A DNA stretch of 64,000 nucleotides from Symbiodinium natans (GCA_905221605.1 CAJNDS010002490.1:327001-391000); one strand, 5' to 3'. Positions 36,679 to 47,584 are shown, numbered from the stretch's first letter. Notes: a model not told the origin generated them from the letters alone. Program-made: numbers and translations.

Positions 36679-36895
36679 CCTGGAGGTTCATGGTACTACC
36701 AATTAGAACTGCACTTATAACCCACTTATAAGCCCCTTAAGTGCCCTAAGATGGTTTTACGTACAGATATAACTGGCGAATAAGCACCATGACCTCCCAT
36801 AAACCCTAAACCCTAAACCCTAAACCCTAAACCCTAAACCCTAAACCCTAAACCCTAAACCCCTGGTTAATAAGTACCATGAACCTCCAAGTAGG
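36679..36895. mobile_element. Family B element with an internal CCCTAAA tract
   Basis: The left end GGAGGTTCATGGTACT and a first right-end-like sequence (GCGAATAAGCACCATGACCT) are followed by about nine CCCTAAA units and then by the proper right end AATAAGTACCATGAACCTCC. The telomeric tract sits inside the element near a duplicated terminus. Confidence 0.8.
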
Positions 36896-36912
36896 AAACC
36901 AGCGATTCTGGC

Positions 36913-36974
36913 ACTTAATCTGGTCGGATTGGCCCCAGCAGATGTCCAGAAGCCGCAGGGAGTTGCGCACGTGC
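36913..36974 (-). CDS. Upstream exon candidate, HVRNSLRLLDICWGQ
   Basis: Acceptor CACAG|G, donor AAGT|GC. It reads HVRNSLRLLDICWGQSDQIK, with a helical leucine pattern. Not recognised. A telomeric tract lies a few bases upstream of the acceptor. Confidence 0.6.
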
Positions 36975-36999
36975 CTGTGGTTTAGGGTTTAGGGTTTGG

Positions 37000-38360
37000 G
37001 GTTTAGGGTTTAGGGTTTAGGGTTTGGGGTTTAGGGTTTAGGATGCCTCGGGAAGTGGGCATAGGTTTTAGGATGCTGTGGGTTGACCGGGTCAAATGTC
37101 GATCGGGGCTTAGGGTTTGCTCAAAATGTGGTTCTTGCTGGTTCTTTCGGAATTCAACAAGCAGAGACAAACAAATAGAAACAACAGCCAAGATCCCCCT
37201 TCGTACATGCAGTTTGGAGACTCCAAAGGTCCCCCCAGCCCGAAAACGAACTCTGAACCCCTGATGCCCTTGAATGACACTCTGAATCCTGAAAAGGCCT
37301 TGAAATCATGCACGAGTCAACAAACTACTCCCTTGGCTCAACCCCGAAGTCTGCAACAAAGAAACGTGTTAAACCCTGACCCCAGCAACAAAAGGGTCAT
37401 GTAAACCCGATGCAAGTCCTGCAAATACTAAACCCTAAACCCTCAACCCTATATAAACCCTAAACCCTAAACCCTAAACCCTAATCAAATTAAACAGTAA
37501 GCCCTATACCCTAAACCCCAATGAAACCCTACACCCTAAGAAACCCATGCCGCCGACCTCGCGAGGCCTCCGCGTCGTGCAACTCCCTGGCGCTGGAAGT
37601 AGGGTTTAGGGTTTAGGGTTTAGGGTTTAGGGTTTAGGGTTTAGGTGGTTTAGGGTTTGGGCGTTCAGGTTTGGTGTTGCGAAGTCACGAGGTCACTGAG
37701 ATACGAGGGTTGTGAGGTTCATGAGGGTTCTGGATGAGGGTTCTGAGGGGTTTAGGGTTTAGGGTTTAGGGTTTAGGGTTTAGGGTTTAGGGTTTAGGGT
37801 TTAGGGTTTAGGGAGGGTTGTGTGGTTCTAGGCTTCACGGTTCAGGGGAGTAGGGTTTAGGGTTAGAGGGATCATGGGTGGTTGTCAAAATGATGGTCCC
37901 TTTTCGGATCCCTATTATAATACGGCACCTAATATTTTAGGGTACCCCAAAAGGGATCATAATTTCGACAGCCACCCTTATGAACATACACACATATTCT
38001 CTAGAAGCGACTCCTAGCGCCAGAGTTCAAAACACGCTTCGGGCTTCGCATCCAGGGGGTCTAGGGTCTATGGGTCTCAAAGTTGGTTTTGGGTTTAGCG
38101 TTTAGGGTTTAGGGATAGGTTTCAGGGTTTAAGGCTCGGCCTCAGGGGGACTGTGGGGCCATTGCTTGGATTCTGGGTGTGCGGTGAGGCTTTCGGGGGT
38201 TTGAGGTTTAGGGTTTAGGGGTTGTTTAGGGGTTTAGGGTTCAGGGGTTTAGGGTGTAGAGTTTAGGGTTTAGGCTTTCGGGAGTAACGCCCGGAAGTTT
38301 AGGGTTTAGGGTTTAGGGTTTAGGGTTTAGGGTTTCAACTAAGCCAAAACCCCTGAAATT
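37000..38360. other. Repeat-rich stretch
   Basis: Telomeric tracts at several places, a family G element, and a possible short island ELHDAEASR at about 37565-37595 (minus). The plus-strand frame at 37117-37404 has non-coding composition. Confidence 0.5.
37877..37977. mobile_element. MITE-like element, family G, complete
   Basis: Ends GGTGGTTGTCAAAATGATGG and its inverted counterpart (CATAATTTCGACAGCCACC) with about 27-base terminal inverted repeats; interior TACGGCACCTAATATTTTAG. A partial copy lies at 33061-33156 and a weaker relative at 61850-61910. Confidence 0.82.
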
Positions 38361-38385
38361 TGAAGGCCCCAAGACATGACAGGGC

Positions 38386-38421
38386 AACGATCACGTCGTT
38401 CAGGTCCGTAAATCCTTCGCC
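38386..38421 (-). CDS. Upstream exon candidate, GEGFTDLNDVIV
   Basis: Acceptor CTGACAG|G, donor GTT|GC, 12 codons. The frame stays open to 38368, where GGG|GC is an alternative donor (adding ALSCLG). Not recognised. Confidence 0.5.
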
Positions 38422-38985
38422 CTGTCAGGTGGCTTGCAGGTTTAGGGTTTAGGGTTCGGGTTTTTAGGGTCTTAGGGCCATAGGGTTTTAGGATTTTAGG
38501 GTTCTTGGGTTTCAGGGTTTAGGGTTCTTGGGTTTCAGGGCTTGGGGTTTTAGGGTTTAGGGCTTTAGAGTTTCGGGCTTGTGGCAAGAAAAATGTTCCT
38601 GTAGGGTCTGCGCGCCAGGCCAGGGGCCTCATTGTTTCATGGTCTATACCCAAAATAGGCCCCCTATACCCCACAAGCAGGTACCCCCCCCCCCCCCCAG
38701 CCACCCAGCCACACACGTAGTGGGCCCCCTGGTTATAAACAGGGTTCTGAGGGCGCATAAGCGTGTTGTAGGGCTTAGCGTTAGGGTCTCAGGTTAGGGC
38801 TGCTTTTCTTTTTTTGTTAAAACTCCTTTCAGGTCGGTGCAGTGAGAAGGGGGTTTCCTACGTGTAGGTCCTAGGTTCAGTTCAGTTCAGTCCAGTTCAG
38901 TTCTGGCAGCGCGAGCAGGTTGCAACTGCATCTCTCGTCCCAAGAGATACACCTAAAACAAACAAGTCGTGAGCCAGCAAGGAAA

Positions 38986-39099
38986 CTTGGCTGCTCTTAG
39001 CAGGGTAGCCATAAATTTAATTTTTAGCTGCCTTGTTTCTTAACCCAATAAACCCCAAAAGGCTAAAGATGTAAAGTTACAGTAAAGCACCACAAAGGA
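38986..39099. mobile_element. Dispersed element, family D, copy 2
   Basis: Same order of motifs as copy 1: CTTGGCTGC, AGGGTAGC, TTTAGCTGCCTT, AACCCAATAAACCC, ACAGTAAAGCACCACAAAG. Confidence 0.85.
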
Positions 39100-39546
39100 A
39101 AGGTGGAGGGACTTCCTGGAGCATATCCGTCGCACAAAGCAGGTTGAGGGTGTATTCAGGTTTGTAGTACTTAGGGTTCCCCCCCGAACAAATTCTCTGT
39201 GTTCAGGATTGAAAAACCAAATACCTCAAGGCTCCTTGTAGTATCTTAGTACCCGGTTAGAGTAGTCTACCATAGAATCCCTATAACCACCCCAAGAAAG
39301 GAACCACACTAGAGTTTTGAGGTAAATGGGGTTGCATCCCAAATTCAAGGGCCTGCGCTTCCAGAAGGGACAGCGTAATGAACTGCTGCACCTTCACTTA
39401 TAGCATCCTTATAAGGGAGGGGGTTCATGGGGGGGTTTAGGGTTTAGGGTTTGGGGTTCAGGTTTTTTAGGGTAATTAGGTACCTGGGGAACCTTAGGGA
39501 GGCCTAGGGAGCCTCATGGAGGAGTGAGGAGTATCGGGAAGCTTGG

Positions 39547-39629
39547 GTTACAGACCCCCCTTGAACCCCTGACGGGGGGGGGGGGGGGGTTACAGACCCC
39601 CCTTGAACCCCTGACGGGGGGGGGGGGGG
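39547..39629. repeat. Two 41-base tandem copies ending in G runs
   Basis: GGTTACAGACCCCCCTTGAA, then CCCCTGACG and a long G run, is repeated twice head to tail. Confidence 0.9.
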
Positions 39630-39966
39630 GATTTTATGGGCTCGTGGGACTCTACCCTTGGGTTTGGGGACCCTTCTGAAAGATCCGGTTTAGGGTTTAG
39701 GGTTCAGGGTTCAGGGTTTAGGGTTTAGGGTTTAGGGTTAAAATCCTAGGGAAGACAGGGGCCATTTGAGGAGTGCAGGCTCATGGGACTCTCCCTCAGA
39801 CCCCTTCGGTTGTACCCTCGAAGGGAATATAAGGGCCATGCTAGGGGTATCGTCAAGGAACCTCTTCATTATGGGCAACATCCTGAACCCTACGCCCTAA
39901 ACCATAAACCCTAAACCCTAAAGGCTCCAAGTTTGACTCCCCTGGACGAATATGCTCTTTAGGGTT

Positions 39967-39968
<2 letters not shown>

Positions 39969-39998
<30 letters not shown>
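39969..39998. repeat. Poly-G run of 30
   Basis: Thirty consecutive G. Other long G/C runs: 26819-26837, 31547-31562, 45451-45475, 46864-46880, 50506-50524, 57640-57658 and C at 61314-61349 followed by 11 A. Confidence 0.95.
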
Positions 39999-39999
<1 letters not shown>

Positions 40000-40078
40000 C
40001 CTGGCGAAATGCTTGATGCAACCCTACACCCTAAACCCTAAACGCCAAGCCCTAAACCCCAATCCTAGACCCTGAACC

Positions 40079-40377
40079 CAGGGTTTAGGGTTTAGGGTTT
40101 AGGGTTTAGGGTTTAGGGTTTAGGGTTTAGGGTTTAGGGTTTAGGGTTTAGGGTTCAGGGTTCAAAAGGTTACGGGTTTCGAAGCTGGAGAAGGGCATCT
40201 GGGGTTCTGACAAGCCCCTGGAGCAAAGGGCTGCGAGCTTTCGTTCTAGGGGCCTCTCCCTAAACCCTAAACCCTAAACCCTAAACCCTAAACCCTAAAC
40301 CCTAAACCCTAAACCCTAAACCCTAAACCCTAAACCCTAAACCCTGAACCCTGAACCCTGAACCCTGAACCCTGAAC
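40079..40377. repeat. Opposed telomeric arrays flanking an exon candidate
   Basis: TTTAGGG units at 40079-40157 and CCCTAAA/CCCTGAA units at 40259-40377 face each other across about 100 bases that hold the exon candidate at 40197-40230. Confidence 0.92.
40197..40230 (-). CDS. Upstream exon candidate, PLLQGLVRTPD
   Basis: Acceptor CTCGCAG|C, donor GAT|GC; one base then PLLQGLVRTPD. Flanked on both sides by telomeric arrays (40079-40157 and 40259-40377). Not recognised. Confidence 0.5.
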
Positions 40378-40941
40378 AGAGCAAACACACACGGAAAACC
40401 GCCGGAGTCGTGGACAACCGCGAAGCCCTTGAAACACCACCTGCCTCGATCTAAGGCCACTGGAGATACCGACTACCCTGAACCTTAACAAACCTATGAC
40501 GACTATGAACCCTATAATATAAAGCCGATAAACATTATTGCACCCCATAAACCCTGTAAACCTTGTACATAAGCCCTGCAAACCCTGTAAACCCTATAAG
40601 CCCTATAAACCCTACAAACCCTAAAAGAAACACCATAAACCCTTTCAGCCTATAACCGCAGTGCAATATTTCCAAATCTTGGCCCGGGCTCCCGAAACCC
40701 TAAACCCTAAACCCTAAACCCTAAACCCTAAACCCTAAACCCTATACCCATTCTAAAGCTGCGCCCCCCCCCAACGCAGAGACACATACAACCAGCTTAG
40801 AGTTTGGGGGGGGGGGGGTTCAGGGTACAGGGCCCCTAAACCCTAAACCCTGTACCCTGAACCCTGAACCCTAAACCCTAAACCCTGAAAACCCTAAACC
40901 CTAAAGCCTAAAACCTAAACCCAAATCTTTCGGAAAAGCAC

Positions 40942-40979
40942 CTGCCCGATTCGATCTGACAGCACCTTTGGTGGCAAGG
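40942..40979 (-). CDS. Upstream exon candidate, LPPKVLSDRIGQ
   Basis: Acceptor CAAGCAG|C, donor CAG|GT; two bases then LPPKVLSDRIGQ. Not recognised. Confidence 0.5.
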
Positions 40980-41321
40980 CTGCTTGGACTCTTTTGCCGG
41001 GACCGACCCCGCGACCCCGCATGTTGGGGTTTAGGGTTTAGGGTTTAGGGTTTGGGGTTTAGGGTTTAGGGTTTAGGGTTAGGGTTTAGGGTGATACCAG
41101 TGGGGGTTTCATCACAGGGGGCTGAAAAAGAAGTTGGAGCATTTCTTCCACTAAGCCCTGAACGCTGAGCCTAAGCCTGTGTTTGTGTGTGTGTGTATAT
41201 ACTTTGGCGCCGCTCTCAGAAGTAGGAGTACACCTTGTGAAGTCTGCTGGCAATGTCCACTTGGCCTAAGCCTGAAACTCTGTCAACTCACGCAGGTTGT
41301 TGGATGGCGCCCTGACGTCTG

Positions 41322-41518
41322 CTTGGAGGTTCATGGCACTGCAGTTATAACTGTACTTATAACGGTATTAGGGTTTAGGGTTGAGGGTTTAGGGTTTAGG
41401 GTTTAGGGCTACTGTACTTATAACTGTACTTATAACCATATTAGGGCACTTAAGGGGCTTATAAGTGGGTTAAAAGTACAGTTATAATTCATGAATAAGT
41501 AACATGAACCTCCAAGTG
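41322..41518. mobile_element. Family B element with an internal TTTAGGG tract and flank duplication
   Basis: Inside the element, about six telomeric units (41369-41409) lie between two copies of an approximately 25-base segment (CTGTACTTATAAC...TATTAGGG). The tract joins the element at a TTAGGG that the element already contains. Confidence 0.85.
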
Positions 41519-41702
41519 GGCATCTGCACACCAAGTTGGATGTTTAGGGTTTAGGGTTTAGGGTTTACAGGTTTCAGGGTTTGGGGTCTCGGGCTTGTGG
41601 TTTAGGGTTTCGGGATACACCCTAAACCCCAAAACCTCAACCCTAAACCCTAAACCCTAAACTGCAAAACAGGGAACGTGGCTCAGGGTTCGGGTTTGGG
41701 GC

Positions 41703-41763
41703 ACTTGGAGCTCCCAAACACTCTGAGCTCCCAAGGCGGCCAATATGGTCGTCAAGTATTCAA
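41703..41763 (-). CDS. Upstream exon candidate, EYLTTILAALGAQSVWELQ
   Basis: Acceptor GGAGAG|T, donor CAAGT|GC; 61 bases reading EYLTTILAALGAQSVWELQ, amphipathic. The longest pure telomeric array of the window starts about 25 bases upstream of the acceptor. Confidence 0.6.
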
Positions 41764-41785
41764 CTCTCCTGCGTCGCATACAATA

Positions 41786-42027
41786 TTTGGTTTGGGGTTT
41801 AGGGTTTAGGGTTTAGGGTTTAGGGTTTAGGGTTTAGGGTTTAGGGTTTAGGGTTTAGGGTTTAGGGTTTAGGGTTTAGGGTTTAGGGTTTAGGGTTTAG
41901 GGTTTAGGGTTTAGGGTTTAGGGTTTAGGGGGTTTAGGGTTTAGGGTTTAGGGTTTAGGGTTTAGGGTTTAGGGTTTAGGGTTTAGGGTTTAGGGTTTAG
42001 GGTTTAGGGTTTAGGGTTTAGGGTTTG
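41786..42027 (+). repeat. Longest near-perfect TTTAGGG array
   Basis: About 33 units with one extra-G interruption near 41930. Its right end runs directly into an element with CGACCCTGGCGGCG at its tip. Confidence 0.97.
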
Positions 42028-42490
42028 TCCCGACCCTGGCGGCGTGTTGGATAGGTTTCTGGAGGTGAAAACCTCCCTTTTTCCCTCCTTTGGGGGGGGG
42101 GTAGGGGGGGTACCCCGTTTTTCCGGGTGTGCACTCATGGACCATAGGCGGTTTCGTACAGGCATAGGGGTTTTTTCTGCCCTCAGCTGCCCCCCCCCAA
42201 CCCCCCCACCACCCCCCCTTCCTCTAGCCCCCTCAAATCCAGTAAAAACTTCTCGGTTTCGGCTTTCGGGGCTTAGGGTTCCGGTTTCGGTTTAGGCTTT
42301 ACTTTGGGGTTTAGGGTTCGGCTTCGGGGCTGAGGCTTTAGGGTTTAGGCTGTAGGGTTTAGGGTTTCGGCTGTAGGGTTTAGGGTCGGGTTTGGGTTTA
42401 GGGTTTGGCGCCGGGGCACGCTGCGCCGCTTGAGCCCTGAACAATGCTCCGGCGGGGTCGGCGGCTTGAGCCGGAGGCTCTTGAATTTAG
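42026..42490. mobile_element. Dispersed element, family I, copy 2
   Basis: Starts at the end of the longest TTTAGGG array with CCGACCCTGGCGGCGTGTTG, includes CTCATGGACCATAGGCGGTT, and ends GCGGGGTCGGCGGCTTGAGC. Its middle (42250-42420) is filled with decayed TTTAGGG-like units. Confidence 0.78.
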
Positions 42491-42736
42491 GGTTTAGGAG
42501 TAAGGTTTGGGCATTTAGCCCGCCAGTGCCGCGAAAACTGGGTTCACGAGTTCACTGCAAGGGCGCGGCGACAAGCAATGCCTGTCTTGCAGGTATCGGC
42601 AGACTTTTGTCCCAGAGATCCAATCTGCAGAGGCCCATCTGTATTTCGGGGGACACAACTAGATTTCATCCCTAATCTACAATTTTTGCGTAGTGTTGTT
42701 TTGCATAGACGTGCACGGCTTCGGGCACGTAAGTGC

Positions 42737-42786
42737 AGATCAGCCGCTGTCAGTGGCAGCTTGCTGTACCACTTGACCATGAGCTC
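42737..42786 (-). CDS. Upstream exon candidate, ELMVKWYSKLPLTAAD
   Basis: Acceptor CCACAG|G, donor GATCT|GC; 16 codons plus two bases. Not recognised. Lies between two inverted-repeat elements. Confidence 0.55.
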
Positions 42787-42802
42787 CTGTGGGCGCACAT
42801 CT

Positions 42803-42993
42803 CTTAGGGTAGTTGCATGGTCCCCTTTAATTGGGGAACCCTCATATTATACTCCTCACATACCCAACAAAGTCCAAGGGCCCATACTTCAGAATTCTCC
42901 AAAGAAGGTAAGGGACCGTTATAAGGGCCCTAAACCCTAAACCCGAAACCCTGAACCCTAAACCCTATGAAGGGACAATGCAAGTACCCTTCG
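42803..42993. mobile_element. Family A element split by a CCCTAAA tract
   Basis: Left end TAGGGTAGTTGCATGGTCCC and right end GGGACAATGCAAGTACCCTT are inverted repeats; about five CCCTAAA-like units (42925-42965) sit between GTTATAAGGG and AAGGGACAATG. Unsplit relatives are at 12424-12514, 21140-21240, 21680-21780, 28370-28500 and 60235-60323; a weaker one at 49437-49520. Confidence 0.78.
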
Positions 42994-43394
42994 ATATGGG
43001 CACGCATCAACTTTCATGGCTCTTAAGGCTTTGTATGGGGCCGTCTGATGTCAGGGACCTGGGGGCGCCAAAGTTTTGAGGGCTTGGGGCTTAGGGTTTA
43101 TTTAGGGTTAAGGGGGTTAAGGGAGTTTAGGGAGGGTTTAGGGAGTATGGGGTTTAAGGAGTTGGGAGTTTAGGGCTTAGGGTGTTCGAGCTTAGGGGGC
43201 TTTACGGAGTTTAGGGTTTAGGGAGTTGGGAGTTTAGAGCTTAGGACTATCGGGGGGGTATGGAAATCTGACAAGTACAGAGAAAGTGCAAAAGCGTCAG
43301 GTTCACACTCGCTACCGCAGAGTTTGGGTTTAGGGTTTCGGGTTTGGGGGTTTAGGATGAAGGGTTCCTATACATCTCAACAGCGGGGGACAGC

Positions 43395-43436
43395 TCATGG
43401 CAAACGTTGGGATTGAGGCCACCGGCTCGTCGGCAT
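43395..43436 (-). CDS. Upstream exon candidate, ADEPVASIPTFAM
   Basis: Acceptor ACCAAG|A, donor ATGA|GC; two bases, ADEPVASIPTFAM, one base. A second short open island (AVASVNLTLLHF) lies at 43270-43315 without clear boundaries. Confidence 0.45.
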   Translation of the reverse strand: MPTSRWPQSQRLP

Positions 43437-43490
43437 CTTGGTTTGGGGTTGGGGCTTCGTTTTTTAAGGGGTAAACCCTGTGCATGTCCC

Positions 43491-43603
43491 TTACCTACCT
43501 TTGGAGTAGACCCTGGAAAAAAAGTATATACTTTTTAGGTATAAGTAGCTATAATAGGAAACCAGAACCAAAAAAGTATTAAAGTACAGTACTCCAAAAC
43601 CCA
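43491..43603. mobile_element. Dispersed element, family E, copy 2
   Basis: Same motif order as copy 1, about 80 percent identical by eye: AAAGTATATACTTTTTAGG, ATAAGTAGCTATAATAGGAA, AAGTACAGTACTCCAAAACC. Confidence 0.8.
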
Positions 43604-43629
43604 GCTTATGGCTGTCCGGATGCTGGCCC

Positions 43630-43818
43630 GGTTGTTTGGGTTTTTGGATGCACCGACGATATCCCGCGACATTTCAAAGTGTACCATTTAAGGCACCGTA
43701 CCCTTCTAACTTGTAGGTTTAGGGTTTAGGGTTTGGTAGGGTTCAGGGTTGAGAGCCCAAACTTGGACCCGTGTCGCGAAGCCGAGCACCGGTCGATGAA
43801 GATCGGAACCCTACTTTG
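43630..43818 (-). CDS. Two adjacent coding-like islands, boundaries unresolved
   Basis: Minus-strand frames read VHFEMSRDIVGASK (about 43630-43685) and VPIFIDRCSASRHG (about 43765-43818, acceptor AAGTAG|G), separated by a short telomere-like stretch. They look like exons, but I cannot fix donors. Not recognised. Confidence 0.4.
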
Positions 43819-43979
43819 TGGAATACCCTGTGAGGGCTTAGGGTTTCTTGTTGTGTAACCCCCCGTAACGGTTAGAAGTGACAGATCCCATGACCAATGG
43901 AGGGACCCTAAACCCTAAACCCTAAACCCTAAACCCTCAACCCTCAACCCTCAACCCTCAACCCTGTGGCGCAGCGTGC

Positions 43980-44036
43980 CTTCACTCCCTGAATGTGGTG
44001 CAGCTTGGCCACCAGGCCACATATCTTCTTGAAGGC
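43980..44036 (-). CDS. Upstream exon candidate, AFKKICGLVAKLHHIQGVK
   Basis: Nineteen codons, phase 0 at both ends; acceptor CGAAAG|G, donor AAG|GC. A lysine-rich amphipathic helix. It is among the cleanest upstream exons because both junctions match the HECT-gene style exactly. Confidence 0.68.
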
Positions 44037-44751
44037 CTTTCGGATGATCCCTCTGGTTCTTAGTAGGGTTTAGGGTTTAGGGTTGAGGGTTTAGGGTTTA
44101 GGGTTGAGGGTTTAGGGTTGAGGGTTTAGGGTAGGGAAAGAGGGACTCAGGGCCCTATGTAGACCCTTGAGGGGATTAGATAGGGTACCTCATTCCCTCA
44201 TTCCCTACTAAGAACCGGCCAGTAATCTGGGTGTTATTTGGGTCTTTATTAGGGCTTTGGCGGACTCATGTGTGGGCTCTGCCATGTGGGGAATTGAGAT
44301 TTGTAGGGGTTCACGTGGTTGCGGTTCCGGAACTTCAGGTACCCACAATATGGATATATGAAAAACAGTATGTGGTGTCCTGTTTGTGTAGCTAAGCTGA
44401 CAATTTAAGTTCCTTAAACTGGCACATCACATCCTCCTAGAGAACCTTTCAGGGAATTAATGCAGGCCGGTGCCCTGACTCCCTACTACGAGGCCCAAGA
44501 GTAATCACGGAATTGCAAGGCACCCCTTTTGGCTTGAAGGGGCTGTTAAGGGAACATATACCTTAAAGAAAGGGAATAAGGGGGTCCTAGTAGCCCTAAA
44601 CCCTAAACCCTAAATCCTAAACCCTAAACCCTAAGCCCCCCAACAAAACAGTTTTTCTTTCAAGTAAGGGCCTCCATACGTACATGGGGGATGCGAAAAT
44701 CAAACTCCCTAAGGCCACGCTCGAGGGTTTAGGGCTTAGGGTTCTCCTGAG

Positions 44752-44883
44752 CAACCCTAAACCCTAAACCCTAAACCCTAAACCCTAAACCCTAAACCCT
44801 AAACCCTAAACCCTAAACCCTAAACCCTAAACCCTAAACCCTAAACCCTAAACCCTAAACCCTAAACCCTAAACCCTAAACCC
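44752..44883 (-). repeat. CCCTAAA array
   Basis: Eighteen uninterrupted units downstream of the large exon candidate at 44947-45232. Confidence 0.95.
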
Positions 44884-44946
44884 GACCGGCTTCGGGAGAA
44901 AAAAGGCCAGGGCCAACCCAGACCGACAGCTCGTACGGGTCCCTGC

Positions 44947-45232
44947 ACGGATTCATCGGTCAGAGCATTCATCCACCCGGCCTCCGCTGAGAGGAGGTCA
45001 CCACTGTGTCCCCTGGCTGTCAGCAGCACCGTGTTGGGGTCTATGCTCCTGTGGGCGTTCAGTGCCGCGAGGCATTCTGCGTTCGGTAACTCCCGGTCGC
45101 TGTGGGTCTCGAACCTCGCTCGCATGCCCTCCGAGCCTTCGACCCACACGATGGCGTCCACTGTACTGTAATCACCTCTTTCAGCAAGACGACCACACAG
45201 GCCACCAGCACAGACAGAGAGCACAACTGCTA
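44947..45232 (-). CDS. Large upstream exon candidate (about 95 codons)
   Basis: After acceptor CTTACAG|T the frame stays open for about 94 codons to donor TCCGT|GC. It begins AVVLSVCAGGLCGRLAERG, includes STVDAIVWVEGSEGM near the middle and ends near GWMNALTDES. Much longer than the HECT exons. A hydrophobic start, then mixed residues; no domain recognised. The downstream intron is filled by a 130-base CCCTAAA array. Confidence 0.68.
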
Positions 45233-45239
45233 CTGTAAG

Positions 45240-47580
45240 GGTTTTGGAAGCTCGCTAACCCCTAAACCCTAACCCTAAACCCAAAACCCAAAACCCTAAC
45301 CCCTAAACCCTAAACCCTAAACCCTAAACCCTATGGCAGGCCTGGAAGTCTCCAGGCTCGCTAAGGCCCGGGTGCGCCAGCCTCTTGAGTGTCGAGGTTT
45401 GGAGTTTTGAGGTTTGGGGGCTCGCGTCGTTCATCATTTTTCGTTTTTTGTGGGGGGGGGGGGGGGGGGGGGGGGTGGTAGAGTTTTAGGGTTTAGGGCG
45501 TTTAGGGTGTAGGGTTTAGGTTCTGTTGGTGGGGGGAGGGGGGGGGGGAGGGTTCGGAACTTCAGCCTGAAGAACGCCCAACTGACTTTATACCAGGAGG
45601 CCTTAAAACTGCCCTGAGCCCCCAAAACCCTGCCCTTAAACCCTAAATACCAAACCCTAAACTCTCAACCCTAAACTCTAAACCCCTGCAAGTTGCCAAG
45701 ATTAGTAAGGTGGCGTGCAGCCTGTCCCCTGATGGGGTATGTAGAAGTACGTCTGCTTGATGAGACCGACCCGGGCAAAAAGCGATCACTAGGATGGCCC
45801 TATTAAAACGTTACACCCTAAACCCTAAACCCCTAAAGAACATATTCCTGAATATGGTCCTCTTAAACCCAATCAGGGAAGATACAAACTCCCCCAAGGG
45901 CCTACCTAGATCATGAGCAAAGATCCGTTCATCGAACCCCACAGACTCCTGGGTTATTGAGTCACCACCGGCCGCTGCAATGGGATGGTTTAGGGTTTAG
46001 GGTTTAGGGTTTGTTTGCTTAAGATTCGCATGGGACCTCAGAATTTCAGGCCTCCGGGTTCAAACCCTAAGCTCGTAAGCCCTAACCCCCTGTTCTAGGA
46101 GTTAAGGCTTCGGGAAATCACCCAAACCCGAAACAGTCAAGCCTTCCCCTCCTGAAAGCCACGTTGGCGGTTACAAGACTCTGGCTCGAACGCAGCCTAA
46201 ACCCGAAACCCTAAACCCTAAACCCTAAACCCTAAACCCCAAAACCAAGAGAAAAAGAGGCGTTTACGGCCAGAAGGGAAGCCTACAATATCCCAAGGTC
46301 CTACATCGTAGGCGTCTATATCGCTTTCACGCTAAGCCCTAAGTGCTAAGCCCTAAGCCGCAAAACCCCAAAGCCCAAACCCCAAACTCAAACCCCAAAC
46401 CCCTAACCCCAAACCCTAAACCCTAAACCCCAAACCCTAAACCCTAACCCTAAACCCTAAACCCTAAACCCCAAACCCCAAACCCTAAACCCAAACCCTA
46501 AACCCAAAACCCAAAACCCTAAACAATAAACCCCAAACCTAAACCCTAACCCTAAACCCCAAACCCCAAACCCTAAACCCTAAACCCCAAACCCCAAACC
46601 CCAAACCCCAAACCCCAAACCCCAAACCCCAAACCCTAAACCCTAAACCCTAAACCCTAAACCCTAAACCCCAAATCCAAGAGATGCCCGCAACGGCAGC
46701 CGAGCTGCATGACCATCACTGCTCGGAGGAGGGATGGGTTCTGCAGCCTGAGGCATGGGGGGTTTAGGGTTTAGGGTTTAGGGTTTAGGGTTTAGGGTCT
46801 GGGGTCTAGGGTTTGGGCTTCGGGTTTAGGGATATGGGGGCGGAATAGTTAGAACAGGGCTTTGGGGGGGGGGGGGGGGGGTTCTTCTGGAACAAAAAAT
46901 GCAAGGACCCTAGGGGAATACTATTCGTATCTATTTCGACCCTTACATTACCTGCGTCTAAGACAAGGTTCAGGGTTTCCTACCTACCTCCAAACCAGGG
47001 CTTTGGGTTTCGGGTTTTGGTGTTTTGGGTTTTGGGTTTTTGGGTTTCGAATGTACTGTGGTTTAGGGCCCCCGCTGGGGCTTCGTCTCGGTTCTCTACT
47101 GGGACTCGTTAGAAAGAAAGTCAAATGCCATACTGGAGAACCCTAGCAAACACTATGAGTTTAGCTGTTTCTTAGGAGATATAGTAACCACATTTTGAAG
47201 AAAAATATATATCTATATACACATGTTTACACACACATATATATATATATATTCCCAAGTATCCGTAACGATGAGGGTAAGGCTGTAGGGGCTGGGCTAG
47301 GCTCGGCTAAGAAGGGGCTGTGTCCGAAGCAAGTCCTCATCCCCAAAAACAAGCCAGCAAACTGGCAGCTGGATGCCAGCCAAAACCCTAAACCCTAAAC
47401 CCTAAACCCCAAACCCCAAACCCTAAACCCTGAACCGGAACTCGGTATACAAGAGCCAAAACCCTAAGCCCTAAATCCTGAACCCTAAACCCTGAACCGG
47501 AACTCGGTATATAGGGTCTAGGACTTACGCTTCACCTACACCCTGGCACGGGGGCCGTTTGAGCCCTTGGTAGGCTGAAG
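45240..47580. other. Repeat-rich stretch
   Basis: CCCTAAA/CCCCAAA arrays, a family C relative (45780-45905), a family H copy (46836-46945) and G-runs. A short segment near 46685-46750 is open on both strands, so no strand can be chosen. A 27-base phrase ending GAACCGGAACTCGGTATA occurs twice about 60 bases apart (47424 and 47484). Confidence 0.5.
46372..46676 (-). repeat. Mixed CCCTAAA/CCCCAAA array
   Basis: About 300 bases alternating CCCTAAA and CCCCAAA, with a homogeneous run of eight or so CCCCAAA units near the right end. Confidence 0.93.
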
Positions 47581-47584
47581 GGCT

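Larger units (their letters stand above)
38780..40190. other. Repeat-rich stretch
   Basis: AGTTC pentamer run at 38876-38903, family D copy, 41-base G-run tandem pair, poly-G and telomeric units. No coding signal. Confidence 0.6.

Noticed and set aside
37117-37404. Plus-strand frame of 95 codons
   Set aside because: Composition is non-coding, ends in telomere-derived residues, opposite in strand to all supported exons.
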